Position numbers and translations under genes: made by a program. Positions 10,888 to 21,550 of a DNA stretch of 27,037 nucleotides are shown piece after piece. Source of the stretch: Funneliformis mosseae. Taxonomy: Eukaryota > Glomeromycota > Glomeromycetes > Glomerales > Glomeraceae. The stretch spans positions 1 to 27,037 of the forward strand of contig CAJVPP010000728.1 in NCBI GenBank assembly GCA_910592005.1, read 5' to 3'. Every line of letters starts with the position of its first letter. Within the stretch, counting starts at the first letter, position 1. The notes under the pieces were generated by a model. That model was given only the letters and a program-made list of their open reading frames with translations. It made no database searches and had not been told where the DNA came from.

Positions 10888-11458
10888 ATTTAAAAATTTA
10901 TTTTTTTTAGAACTTAAAATAGATGAAAAAGATGAAAATTATCAAGAAAAAAAATTGTACAAGTCGACCGATAATGGCAGAATATTCTAGAGACTTTCCA
11001 AATATTTTATAATACCTCGGTCATGGAACAACAATGCTTCGTAATTATGGAATTATGATTATGAACTACAAATTCAATTTTACTTTGTGTGGCTTAATTT
11101 TATAATCGACTGTTATCCAATTATGAACTCTTTGAACATGGTGGAATTTATAAATTGTTTATAAATAAATCATATTAGCCAATTGAACGCCGAAATTTTA
11201 AAAAAAACCTGTTCTTAAAGTTCCCCTTACCCATTTCGCTTATTCCGCCCTTTACACTTCTCATTTCTTTCGGCCTTCATAGTCTTTTATAACAACAATA
11301 AAATAAAAAGGTGTCTATAAAATCGCTAGTTCAGTGGATTCTTTTTTACCGTTATATAAGTTCAAAGAACTTTTTTACTGTTTTTTTTTTTAAAAAAAAA
11401 AAAACTCTCCATAAAGAACCTCACTCAACTTTAAAAAAAGTGAAATATATATATAAAT
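10888..11458. promoter_or_regulatory. Divergent intergenic region between RIX1 and Cut8/Sts1
   Basis: This 571 bp gap separates two divergent start codons and must hold both promoters and 5' UTRs. A TATA-like 'CTATAAAAT' sits at about 11315-11323, roughly 140 nt before the Cut8 ATG. A C-rich stretch ('TTCCCCTTACCCATTTCGC', about 11220-11240) and a T-then-A homopolymer near 11382-11403 stand out from the AT background. No specific factor site can be assigned. Confidence 0.45.
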
Positions 11459-12767
11459 ATGAGTGATAATTCACCTTGCTTTCCCTTACCTAGTAGGACC
11501 TTCCACCAGCCAAATTTTCACCACCCTAATGGTAATTTTCGTCCTATAAGAACTGATGGTAGTCATCATTCTCAAGTTATGCAAAGGGCAATCATGAGAG
11601 AAAGGTTTCCGACTGCTGGTACGCTTGATGTAGTACAAAAAGGTATTTGTGCAGTTCATTTAAGCGAAGTATTTTGATTATAATCCGAGTATTTGGTATT
11701 CTGACATTTTGTTATTCGTTTTGTTTATAGTCACAGGTAAACGAAAGCAGGGTTACGATTCTGATGATTCTATGAGTGATAATAAAAGTCCACCTAGTTC
11801 TCCCTATTTTATGGAGAAAGACTATGCTTCAGTCAAAAGAACAAAAATGATTGTCGAGGAAGATTTCCCTTTAAGTAAACTGTTAGGTAAATTGCACTCT
11901 TTTATTTATTCTTTCAAGTTCAGCAAGTTCAACAAGTTCAGCAGCAAAGTCATTTCTAATCCTGGTTCTGCTCTCTCTCTTTTTTTTTTTTTTGAATAGC
12001 AACGCTCGATAAACCTCAATTATTGTCATTAATAAATAACCTTATCGATTCCCATCCAAACTTACAATCAGAAATCGCATCAAATATTCCTCGACCGACA
12101 ATTCACTCTGTAACAAATGTATTAAATAGTATGGAAAAAAAATATCAAGATAGCTTCCCTTATACAAAATGGGGACAAAGTAAAGATGATTATAGCTTTA
12201 ATAGAGTTAAACCTGCCATTATGGAGTTAAAGGGTGCTATTTTAGATTATGCTGCTCATTTTACTTCGACCGAAGAATTTCCTACTACAAAATTTTCTTT
12301 CCTTCACTTGGCTACCTCTATTACACAGCGATTGCCTGATTGGGACAATCATTTACATAATGAAATCAAACGTGATCTATACATTAAATTGTCTGAATGC
12401 TGGACGAAAGCTATTGTTGATGCCGCTAGTAAAGTTAGCGAAGGAAAACTATATGGTCAAATGGTCGTTAGTGAATGGGCTAGAAAGTACGTCTTTTTAC
12501 TTTGGTCATAATTTTTATGTTTTCAATATTTTTTAATAATTAATTGATTTTATTTATTTATTTATTTTTATAAAAATTAATAGTTTGGCACAACACAATC
12601 GAGAATCTAATGGTATGTTCCAACAAGCCGTTAATGAGTTTATTGATAAACTGGGATGGATTGCTGGTATTCAAGTTGGATCGAATTCTTTGATGTCAAA
12701 TCATTCATACTCTTTATCAACTGGAAATAATGGAGGACATCATCAATATTCTGTGTTACCAGTCTAA
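11459..12767 (+). CDS. STS1: Cut8/Sts1 family tethering factor for nuclear proteasome, 4 exons
   Basis: Exons 11459-11642, 11731-11886, 12000-12486 and 12584-12767 join through three GT-AG introns (88, 113 and 97 nt) to 336 aa, close to yeast Sts1 and fission yeast Cut8. The N-terminus is His/Asn/Pro-rich and then has 'GKRKQGYDSDDSMSD', a basic patch that may serve nuclear targeting, followed by an acidic Ser-rich linker. The Cut8 fold begins with 'PLSKLLATLDKPQLLSL', then 'SNIPRPTIHSV' (near 141-151), 'FPYTKWGQSKDDYSFNRVKP' (near 166-185), 'DYAAHF', and in the last exons 'SEWARNLAQHNRESNG' and 'DKLGWIAG', all in the family's order. The splice into exon 4 restores the Asn of 'ARNLA'. The protein anchors 26S proteasomes at the nuclear envelope; in yeast Sts1 also binds importin alpha (Srp1). 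A short Asn/Gly/His-rich tail follows the fold. Confidence 0.92.
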
Positions 12768-12879
12768 AACCGAGTTCTTTTTTTGGCGATCTTAATCTAT
12801 AGACCTCTGGACAAGAAACGATGACAACCAATATGAAAGGACGTAAATAATACGTTGAAGATATTATTAATTAGAAAAC

Positions 12880-12885
12880 AATAAA
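12880..12885 (+). terminator. AATAAA poly(A) signal of the Cut8/Sts1 gene
   Basis: AATAAA lies 113 nt after the stop codon, just before a microsatellite block. Position is the only support. Confidence 0.35.
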
Positions 12886-12888
12886 GAT

Positions 12889-12941
12889 GTATATATATAT
12901 ATATATTATTATTATTATTATTTTGAGATATATATATATAT
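12889..12941. repeat. Compound (TA)n-(ATT)n-(TA)n microsatellite
   Basis: A TA dinucleotide run (12889-12906) passes into about six ATT units (to about 12923) and, after 'TTTGAGA', a second TA run (to 12941), followed at once by an A homopolymer near 12950-12964. It lies in the 3' flank of the Cut8 gene. Confidence 0.8.
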
Positions 12942-13597
12942 GAAAAGTAAAAAAAAAAAAAAAACATTAAAAATATGTATATTATTGAAATATGTAGATG
13001 AACGTTTCTAATTTCGAGTGAAGAATCGTTATCTTTTTGTTTTCTAAACCAGCTTTTTATGGTAGAATCTTTTTTTTTTTTTGTCAAGAAAGATAAAAAA
13101 AAATTATTTTATTCCTTTTTTTTTTTTGAAACAAATATATACATATTATCATTTACATTCTTTATAAGCTTTTAAAATTAAAGTGTATTTTTTATATAAA
13201 ACATCGGCAAATAAACCCGTCCAAATTTAAAAATATATCTGTAAACAGAAGCTTCATGCTATTTATTTATGATCAATCGGGAAATTGAGCTTTAATTGGC
13301 ATATGAAAGTTTAAACTTGATCGCTGATTGATTTCTTTTACCTGACAATACATCTTTGGAAATATCATTAGACTGCCCTTTATGATTTTTATTTTTTAAT
13401 TTTTTAATCATACAGATTTTGATAACATTTTATAGATTCGCGTTTAATCGATTCAAGTGAATGATCAACATCCGAGTTTAATAAAAATAGAAAATGGACA
13501 TGAGATTACAAATTTTTACGATTACTCACGTGATTTTTAAGATTCATTAAATCGGTTGATTTTAGTATCAACATCGCTTATTCCTCTTAACATTAAC
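12942..13597. other. Intergenic region upstream of the RanGTP-binding gene
   Basis: About 650 bp with several A or T homopolymers (12950, 13068, 13115) and no open frame that looks coding. The last 250 bp are less AT-extreme and presumably hold the promoter of the gene starting at 13598; no element can be named. Confidence 0.4.
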
Positions 13598-15916
13598 ATG
13601 GACGAACTTATTGCAGGCGCTGCACTTACCACCGTGACATTTGTAAGTAAAACTATTAATTTGCCTTGTCAACTTAACTAAACCTTTTACACTAAACAAC
13701 GCGCATGTTATATATCCTAATAGGTTGGCAAAGCTGCGTTCTCTCATTCCATGAACTATGTTCTCGTGTGTATTTTTTTAACTTTTTACTTTTTTTTAAA
13801 AGAAAAATAAAATTATCATTTAATTAACATATGTTATTTTAACTATATTAAGAGACAAGTCACGACCAGTATGACCAATAATGTGGCGAGTAGAGTTACG
13901 AGATACATGCGAAAGGAAGCCTCTTCCTCTACTTCCAGAGAGGAGGAAAGCAAAGTTATCTCTTCAATTGTTGCCAACGAAGATGAATTAAAGCGTGCTA
14001 AAGAGGTAAAATTTAAAAATGACCTATTGGATTTATGAGTTTTGATAATAATCTTTAGCATTTTTTTTTTTTTGTTTTTCCTTCAATAACAGAGTTTGGG
14101 ACTTAGCATTCGCATGATATTACCAGCAATCGATTTAATAGAAATCATTTCAGCACGTGGTAACACTACATTACAATCAACGGTTGAACATGCAAAGCAA
14201 TTACAAAAAGAAATCTTATCAGTTGGAAAGAAACTTGACCCCAATTTGAATCAAGTTTCGGAAGGTTTATCCGTTCAACAAATCACTTTAGATAATGAAA
14301 TTTTAATAAAAGAGATTGAGATACTTATACAAAAAATTGAAAGATTTGTCCCATATCTCAACCTTATAATGACTACAAGTGGTGCTAATTTAAATTGGAG
14401 TTTGCCAAATTCTGTTAGTCCATCACGATTTCTACAATCTTCTAATTTATTATCTGAAACAAATCGAAAATTTTCTATCAATAAGGATAAACAAATGCGT
14501 GTTGGATCTACACTTAAGCTGAAATTATATTACATGTTTACAGCTTCAGTGAGACCAAAATCTGTTAAAGACTTCACTTGGAAAGAAGAATTTACAAAAT
14601 GTGATGCTAGTTTAAATAGAGTACGTGATATTGAAAGAAAGAAAAAAAAGAAAAATAAAGAGTTCATTTATGAATTGGTTCTAATCGAAGATTTAAACGA
14701 TGGAAGATATCATGAAGAATTTGATGCGGGAGATTTAAAGAAACAAAAAGAAACCAGAGCAAAGTTGGGTAAACCAAATGAAAGTATCCCAGGAAAAATG
14801 CTTCGTATCCCAGTGAGTGATATATCGCGTTTGTATTATACCTCGTCTGGAAGTTTGTTGAACATTGAAGAATCAAGGTCTCCGGTTTTAGTACTTAAAG
14901 TTATAAAAGGTTTATCTAGAACTCGAATGATTAAAGAAAATGTCGTAAATGCAAAGGATACAGACTCTAACCCTTTGTATGTACCACCGATTGCGGTTAC
15001 GCCGGAGAAGCGTAAAAAGGAATCAAAGTATCAAGCGAACGCAGAATTTTATGCATTAGAATTATTTCAAGAATCAGAAAACATTCCAAATACTAGTGAT
15101 CAAGAGGTTGATGATGAGGAGGAGGAAGAGGAAGAGGAAATCTTCAGTAGTGATGAAGAGGAGGAGGAGGAGGATATTGAAGATTCGAAAGAGGATACAT
15201 CATTAAAATATCCCGAAACTCCATCACCGAGGAAAATACCCTTGCCTTTAACCCCTAATGACTCAGCCTACCCCCCAACACCAACACCAAGAAGAGTACC
15301 TTTGCCACTAACTCCTACTCCTAGCGAGTCGGAATATCTTTCAACACCCTCGCCAAAAAGTCCTGTTGAATCGAAATCTACTTCGCGTAGAAAGATACTT
15401 ATTGAAGATGATGAAGATTCAACTATAAGTGATGAATCAGAAAGTGAAGCAAAGAAAGAAAATGCGAAATTTGAGGTTTTTGATAATAATGTTACTGGTA
15501 CTATTATTCCTGAACCTTTATCTCCAAAGACTTCAAATATGCCAGAGAACAAGGATACCGAATCTGATGAGGAAATTCAGAGTAGTATAAATACTTTGAG
15601 CCTTTTAGAATTTCTCTTGCGTTTAAGTGCATTAGAAGTAAGTGAACAAACAAGTCACCTTGAAGTAACCGATGAGAAGCTCAACCTCTTTTTAAGAGAT
15701 GAAGATTCATCTGGGGCTTCACTTGGTTCACAAACCCCAGAATCGACACCATCTAAATCAACTTCTCGTACTTCGGGTCCCCGTAGTACACCAGGCAAGT
15801 CATCTTCATTATCCTCATCTAGAAGAATATTATTTAAGGATGATATAAGGTTAAAAGAAGATCTTATGGACAGTCCGTTGACAAACAAAATGTCAAATTT
15901 GAAATTAAATGAATAA
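13598..15916 (+). CDS. YRB30: RanGTP-binding protein, Yrb30-type (Pfam Ran-binding, PF05508), 4 exons
   Basis: Two very short first exons (13598-13642 and 13724-13765), exon 3 (13853-14005) and a long exon 4 (14093-15916) join in frame to 687 aa across GT-AG introns of 81, 87 and 87 nt. The start 'MDELIAGAALTTVTF' and the core are typical of the fungal Ran-binding family: 'LSIRMILPAIDLIE', 'NEILIKEIEILIQKIERF', 'NLIMTTSGANLNWSL', 'SVSPSRFLQSSNLL' and 'RMLRIP'-like 'GKMLRIPVSDISRLYY'. In yeast, Yrb30 binds RanGTP and blocks RanGAP-stimulated hydrolysis, in the nuclear transport cycle. After about residue 410 the protein is disordered: Asp/Glu runs (about 416-450), SP/TP repeats ('TPSPRKIPLPLTP', 'TPTPRRVPLPLTP', about 456-505) and Ser-rich tail with a motif 'SRRKILIEDD' echoed later as 'SRRILFKDD'. 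The exon 2 donor may be at 13766 or 13768 with acceptor at 13852 or 13854; both keep frame. Confidence 0.85.
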
Positions 15917-16407
15917 ATTATGGTTATGTTTTCATTTGATTTTACTTTTTCCTTTGTGTATTATTAACAAAAAAAAAAAAAAAATAAGACATTTGATTAG
16001 TGAATGACCTCATATTGGGGCGTTTTACATAGCTTCGCATTTTCTCATAATGTTCAAGTTAATAAATAATTGAAGAGGGACAGTTCTTAATTTCACGCAA
16101 TTGAAACTTTAAATTCTTGATTTTTATAATTACAAATTTGATAAAATATTTATTGTTGAATTTGAAAATCACATTTTATTTCTTTTTTACAAAAAAAAAG
16201 AAATCATGTCTAACAGTATTTACTAGCAAAATGTGATTTAAATAAAATTCGGTGATTTTATGTGATTTATTTTATAATATTTGCCTTGGTCATAAAAAAG
16301 AATTATTGTAGAAAAATTACGCTCTATACTACAACTAGAAATCGGACAAACATTTGGTTGCTCTTTCTACCATTTCCTCAACAAGCTTCAAATTTAGTTA
16401 AAGAAAA
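15917..16407. other. 3' flank of the RanGTP-binding gene; no gene seen
   Basis: Contains an A homopolymer at about 15969-15984, an AATAAA at 16061-16066 that may be a poly(A) signal, and otherwise featureless AT-rich sequence. The right edge of the intact gene island falls in or just after this stretch. Confidence 0.45.
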
Positions 16408-16410
16408 ATT

Positions 16411-16715
16411 ATGCGGCATTCTGTGAATAATTGGAAATCATTGTAATTGTATAAAGATGAATTTAGCTTGTTGAATTCGTCATGATGAGACGCATTGAAT
16501 GGTGGGAAATTCGTATCCCTAAGAGATGCGAGCTATGATTTCTACTGAATGATTAGGTTCATTTAGCAGTTTAAAGTATAAATCCTCCCCTAAAATATCA
16601 GATAAAACACTACTTCTTCAGCTTCTACAGATTTATCAGTGCTTTCTCAAGAGATTAAACAAGTTTCAACGAATAAGAATTTACTATCTCCTTCTATTAC
16701 CACAAAAACTTGAGT
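16411..16715 (+). pseudogene. Possible decayed gene fragment, family unknown
   Basis: A frame from ATG 16411 reads 'MRHSVNNWKSL', stop, 'LYKDEFSLLNSS', two stops, 'DALNGGKFVSLRDASYDFY', stop. Composition and the clean spacing of stops look like a decayed protein gene, as elsewhere in the flanks, but I recognise no domain. A Ser/Thr-rich stretch follows to about 16715. Confidence 0.25.
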
Positions 16716-16717
16716 AC

Positions 16718-16903
16718 TTAAAAGACTTTCTTACCACCTGAAATGTGCTTGATAATTCCGTCTGTATTATCAAGTCCAGGAGAGACCATCCCATATAAGG
16801 GAGTACTGTTACACAATTTATTGGATTTTTTTTTATACAGTTTACAATACATTTTCGTGAGACCAAAGTTGCCGATCTGTGCAATGAAACGTGAACAAAT
16901 CAA
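16718..16903 (-). pseudogene. Possible protein-kinase fragment (DFG and activation-loop region)
   Basis: On the minus strand one frame reads 'CSRFIAQIGNFGLTKMYCKL', resembling the 'I.DFGL.K' start of a kinase activation loop with Asp changed to Asn. About 20 residues on, the next frame reads 'TVLPYMG' and the first frame 'PGLDNT', which together look like a frameshifted 'GVLPYMAPEVL'. Kinases are hugely expanded in Glomeromycotina, so a stray fragment is plausible. There is no ATP-binding lobe or catalytic HRD, and the match is short. Confidence 0.3.
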
Positions 16904-16997
16904 TTAAGATAACTTGAAGTTCTCGCACTGCACTATTACATATTTTTTTAATTCCCATTAATCCCACGCCTTTATGTTACTATTCACCTCTAAAGAT

Positions 16998-19576
16998 ATG
17001 TCTGAGATGAAGCGATGCATAGAATGTCAAACTACTAACTCAACTAAATTTTGCCCATTAAAGGAAGAGAAATGGAAAGAAACTGAGAACAATGATTTAG
17101 TAAAAGTAACATGAAGGGAAGGTGTTCTTTTATATAATGTTTATTATATGTGTTTTATAGAAAACCCTTTAAAAAAGAGCATAAGAAAGTAAAAATTACA
17201 GACAAAGCCATAAACAAAAATACCGTGAACACAGAAGATATGAAGGTTGATCTTGTTAAAGCTATCAAGGCGATGGCAAAAATCCTTTACGAGAAAGAAC
17301 ATGTAAAAGAAAAAGATCCTATATGCATTTGATGAAATGCGAAAATTATTTCAAGAAATTGACCTGACTTAAAGGATTTCTTTGATCAACTATATTCAGC
17401 AGCTCTGCCACTCAAACGCAACAAGCAAACAATAGATTGTATGAAAAAATTGATGGTGTTCATTTGCTACCTTCTTGCTTCATTAAACAATATGAAAATT
17501 AATTGCTTTAAATTTAATCTTACATATTATTTAAATTCAGTAGACATAAGTAATAAGGGCTTGAATATACTGACAAATATCAGCATAACTATAACGGCAA
17601 GAGCTGTAGATCGTAGGAAGAAAAAGATGTTAGATGCGCATGGAAAATATGTAAAGAATGCTCTTATAAAATATTTGAAAAATGTGTTAGTATTAAATAT
17701 CAACAATTATCATAACATTCATATTCAAAGACAACCTGATACTCAGATACGTTTTGGATGATACACATGGTAATGATTATAGCAATTCTATGCTCTACAC
17801 TAGCGATACTATGAAATAGAATAATCAATCCAAAGATAGTTAATAATGAATTCATTGAAAGGCATTTTGATGAGTGATTTATCGTAAATTTTGGAATTTT
17901 CTACAGTTATATGCAGAATTATATAGAAAAAGAAAGCTCTAATGTTGATCTCATAAATAGGTTAACATTACATAGCTATAATGATAAATTAGAGGAAAAA
18001 AAGAGCAAACAATATATACAGAATGCCATTCTTATCAATTTTGTTAAAAGTAATTTGAAAGGCGTAAATGAATATACAAAAGCTCTTCAAATTATATACA
18101 ATCAAGAAATAATGTAAGATTACTTTACTAATCACATGATTCCTATTGTTGCAGACTAGCCTGGTCAGCTTTATATTCATAAAGCTATTACTCAATGGTT
18201 CCTTGTCAACAACAAAGTCATTTTCTCGTTTATTTCTTTATTTCTACTTATTATAGGTTCCCTTCACATGTTTTTAAATGCTTGTGAACTCATTTTTTTA
18301 AAATATTTATTTTTTTAATGATATTTATTTAGAGCATGTAAGAATATTAGTAAAAAGCCACAACTGTAGAGAATCAATTTAATTCTCCATATTGTGCACA
18401 TGTTATAATTTAAAATAGTTGATGCTATTTATTCAAAGTTTGGTTATACATGCAAGAATATAGAATATTTATATTTAACTGATCTACTAAGCAATTTGAT
18501 TTCTTTAGTTCTTGACATTTATGTAGTACACCATTAAAAAGAAAATTGGTCAGCCTACAAAGAAGCTTGTATACGTTGTTAGAGTGATCTTTTTTTTCAA
18601 TTTACTTAAAGAAATTATAAGCGTGCTCTTTGATGCTTTTCTCTGATATTTTTATTAGATAGAGACTAATCATCTGATGATTGAAATAATTACTAACCAT
18701 CTTACCTCAATAAGTGACTACCCTATAGAACTTGTTCACAGTATTATTTGATAACATACCGCTAAGTTTTCTATAACTAAACAATTGCAAAAGACACATT
18801 TTATTTTTGAGTATTGAGAAGATAATACTTTTTGTCAATATTTTGTGAATTCAGTGAAATATTTGTATATATCAAAGTAATTGCATATGCTTTCCAAAAA
18901 GTATGCTATATTACTTTTAAATATATTTACGAAAATATATCAAATGCATGATCATTATCCTTTAATTATTAAATCTTCATTTAACAGTATTAATACTTAC
19001 AAACTTTCTTCATTAGGTTACGAGATAACAGATCATTATTTTCTAAGAGGCTTTATTACAGTCAACTCTTGATATAGCGAACTCTTAATATAATGAATTT
19101 TTTGAATAAATATAATAAAAATACTTTTGTTATAGCAAATTGGCTAATCAAATCTCTTAAAATCTTCACTATAACCTTATAGCGAAGTTGAGGTCTAGGA
19201 TATAGAGTTTGTTATAACAAGAGTTGACTGTATTTGTAAGAAATCTAATACTTCCACTTTATGTGATTACATATACTGTGATGACAATTCACTTGATGGT
19301 AGCATTCTGACATGTGATCATAGTTATCATAATCTTTGCTTATAGAGAATTCAGTTTAAGTGCTTAATATGTTTAAGTTATCTTTAGGGTGAGGTTAAAA
19401 AGAATATCGATACATTGATAATAAGTTTAATAAAAGAATTAGTTAAAGGTGAACTTTTCGAGGATGATGAAAATATAGTTGATGATGATTTAAACAATTT
19501 AAAAGAGGCAACAGATGATATAACAAAAATGGATAATTTATTAAAAAATGTAAAAAATTTATTTATAGAGCTGTAA
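16998..19576 (+). pseudogene. Decayed large gene of a repeated fungal family: zinc ribbon start, RING-like end, split by a MITE
   Basis: A single decayed gene can be followed for 2.6 kb. It starts at ATG 16998 with a ribbon-like 'KRCIECQTTNSTKFCPLKE', then a basic region, 'DEMRKLFQEID' with a frameshift to 'LKDFFDQLYSAALPLKRNKQ' (near 17370-17420), a long open block at 17441-17758 containing 'VLVLNINNYHNIHI' and 'RQPDTQ', another at 17911-18117, 'NHMIPIVADQPGQLYIHKAI' (18135-18190) and 'IGSLHMFLNACELIFLKY' (18255-18310). A further block at 18890-19058 reads up to 'RGFI', where a MITE is inserted; beyond it comes a cysteine pattern 'LCDYIYCDD...LTCDHSYHNLC...FKCLIC' like a RING or PHD-type finger, then an acidic tail ending at 19576. 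Frames carry many TAA/TAG/TGA. I recall this as a multicopy Rhizophagus family, perhaps transposon-borne; its biochemical role is unknown to me. Confidence 0.6.
19059..19230. mobile_element. 172 bp MITE of the Tc1-mariner/pogo type with TA target duplication
   Basis: The element begins CAGTCAACTCTTGATATAGC and ends in the inverse of CAGTCAACTCTTGTTATAAC; the terminal inverted repeats run about 26 bp with few mismatches. Both ends are flanked by TA (19057-19058 and 19231-19232), the target duplication of Tc1/mariner-type elements, and the CAGTC start is usual for pogo/Tigger/Fot1 relatives. It has no open frame. It sits inside the decayed zinc-ribbon/RING gene; excising it together with one TA leaves the host frame open across the junction. 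Confidence 0.88.
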
Positions 19577-20381
19577 AATTTTTATTTTTATTTCATGTAT
19601 ACAAATAAAATTATTTGCAATAAAGAAAATCTAATATTTTGAGTCTAATTATCAAGCTAACCAATATTTTTAAGCTAATCAATAAGTTGAATTAATCATT
19701 TAATTTTATTAATATTAAAGAAATTAAGCCACAAAGTAACTAAAATTATACATTCTAAATTTAAAAATTTTGTGTAATCACGTGACTGTCAATTTAATTA
19801 GTTAGTTAATATGTGACAATATCAAAATATTATAATTTTATTAATCAGTTATATGTCACAATATCGAAATTTTGTGTAATAAGAACGGTCTCTCCTGGAG
19901 ATTTATATAGGATCATATCTCAGGCTAAGCTAATTTTATATTTTTATGCATATGCATAGCGTCTAGTTAAATCAATTTGTGACATAACGTATAACATATT
20001 ACATGTATTATCTTAGATTTCTACCAGTTTCTTAATAGCTTTAGGAATGTTCTAAGAGCTGGTGAGTTTTGATAAATTACAAGATGATTAACTGATCAGA
20101 TTTCACTAATTGACATGATAGCTAACTATTAATATTGAATAAATGCGAAAACAAATGTAATTTTATAAAATTCTCTTTATTATATTAATACAAAAAAAGG
20201 CTAGCTAACTCGAGATCAGTATTTTTTTTTTAAATAAATTACATGAAAGAAAATATAAAATAAATAGTGAAGTAGGCGAAAACTAAAAGGGAGAAATAAA
20301 GTGTGAAAATGCCTGCTGAACCCTAACTTATATAATAGTAGTTCCTTTTTTCACTTACTATTTACTATCATTATTGCGAAA
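19577..20381. other. Intergenic DNA with short direct repeats
   Basis: No gene is seen. A composite repeat occurs twice: 'AAATTTTGTGTAATCA' near 19765 and 'GAAATTTTGTGTAATAA' near 19866, and 'ATATGTGACAATATCAAAA' near 19809 and 'ATATGTCACAATATCGAAA' near 19850. The stretch after it ('CGGTCTCTCCTGGAGATTT', near 19886, then TATATAGG) is the least AT-rich part and could be an old promoter or LTR edge, but nothing confirms this. Confidence 0.4.
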
Positions 20382-20655
20382 TTATGCTGCTACTAGTATT
20401 ACTGTTACTATTATTATTATCTGCAAAACTAATTCTTTTTTCTTCTTTCTATCAACTTATGAAATTATTTTATTTATAGTAGTTTTCCTTGAAGTTTTCA
20501 GATACTGATAGAAGTTAGCTAATGTAACCAGACTAAGTCCAATTTCCTGAAATAATATATTATACAATTGTGTAGGAAATCATTTCTCTCTTTTTCTTTT
20601 TCCATCAAATATGGCTGTAAACTTGATCCAATACATTTATATTTCATCCGTATAT
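20382..20655 (-). pseudogene. Decayed gene fragment with a helix-turn-helix-like segment
   Basis: A minus-strand frame of about 90 codons is coherent but carries TAA, TGA and TAA in positions that would suit Gln, Arg and Gln. It reads 'MYWIKFTAIFDGKRKREK', stop, 'FPTQLYNILFQEIGLSLVTL', 'ANFYQYLKTSRKTTINKIIS', stop, 'VDRKKKKELVLQ'. The 'IGLSLVTLANFYQ...TTINKI' part has the spacing of a small helix-turn-helix. The exact family is not recognised. Confidence 0.4.
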
Positions 20656-21550
20656 TTAGAATATTGAAATATATGACTTGTAAAAGAAAATCTGACTAGA
20701 TGAAATAAGATGCAGACTAGATCATGGTTAATGAATCGCAAAATGAATGAGTCCTGAAGAACCAAATACATAGGATCTTACCTTGCGAAATGGCATTATT
20801 CATTCATTCATTCTCAGTTCATATTCTCTGAAGTTCATTATTTAAGACTAGAATCAATCTTTTTAGATCATTATTTCTTTCAGTATGATTGTTATGAAAA
20901 TAGAAAAATGTTCTGGTAAAAATTATATATATAAATGAATTTCCCAAAAAAATAGCTTGGAGATTCTCAATGGTTATAAATCTCTGAAATATCATTTCGT
21001 AGATTATTACTATGATGTAGAAGAATGCAATTAGGAAGATATCTGGAATCATTTTATTAGATTGAAAATTGATTGAGTGTTATATAGAGGTATGCGATCA
21101 ACTTTTTGATTTGATATTATTTTTTTCTTACTAAAGATGTCATATTAATATATCAGTTTTTATAGGACTAAACCCTTTCACAAATGATCATCGCAAAACA
21201 TGAAAGTCTTTGGATCTTTGCTAAGTGATCTTATTGTTTAATGCTGACTGATTTTAAGTTGCAAATTAACCTGTATTAGAATATACTATTAGCAGGTAAT
21301 CAAACACACAGATAATTATAAAATTTTTTATTTGTGATATATTAGATCTTAGACTGAAAACATAGCCCAAATACATGGTTATATTTTTGCAATGCATAAA
21401 ATAAATTACAAATGAATGGGACTTCATCTGAATGCATTAATATAAAGGATTTCAATTACTATATCAGATGATCAATATAAAAAAATAATTAATTTCTACA
21501 AACTATTCAAAAATTCTCCTGCTTTTAGCGCTTGACTTTATTACTCTAGC

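Noticed and set aside
12249..12536. 95-codon frame overlapping the Cut8 exon 3
   Set aside because: Shifted-frame shadow of the Cut8 domain; the conserved motifs are all in the other frame.
15268..15888. Open frames on the minus strand opposite the RanGTP-binding exon (94 and 77 codons)
   Set aside because: They mirror the Ser/Pro/Glu low-complexity repeats of the coding strand and have no independent start context or domain.
20819..21052. 77-codon minus-strand open frame with hydrophobic Ile/Phe-rich sequence
   Set aside because: Looks like an AT-driven membrane-like shadow; only its last 20 residues ('NNDLKRLILVLNNELQRI') look protein-like and nothing adjoining supports a gene.
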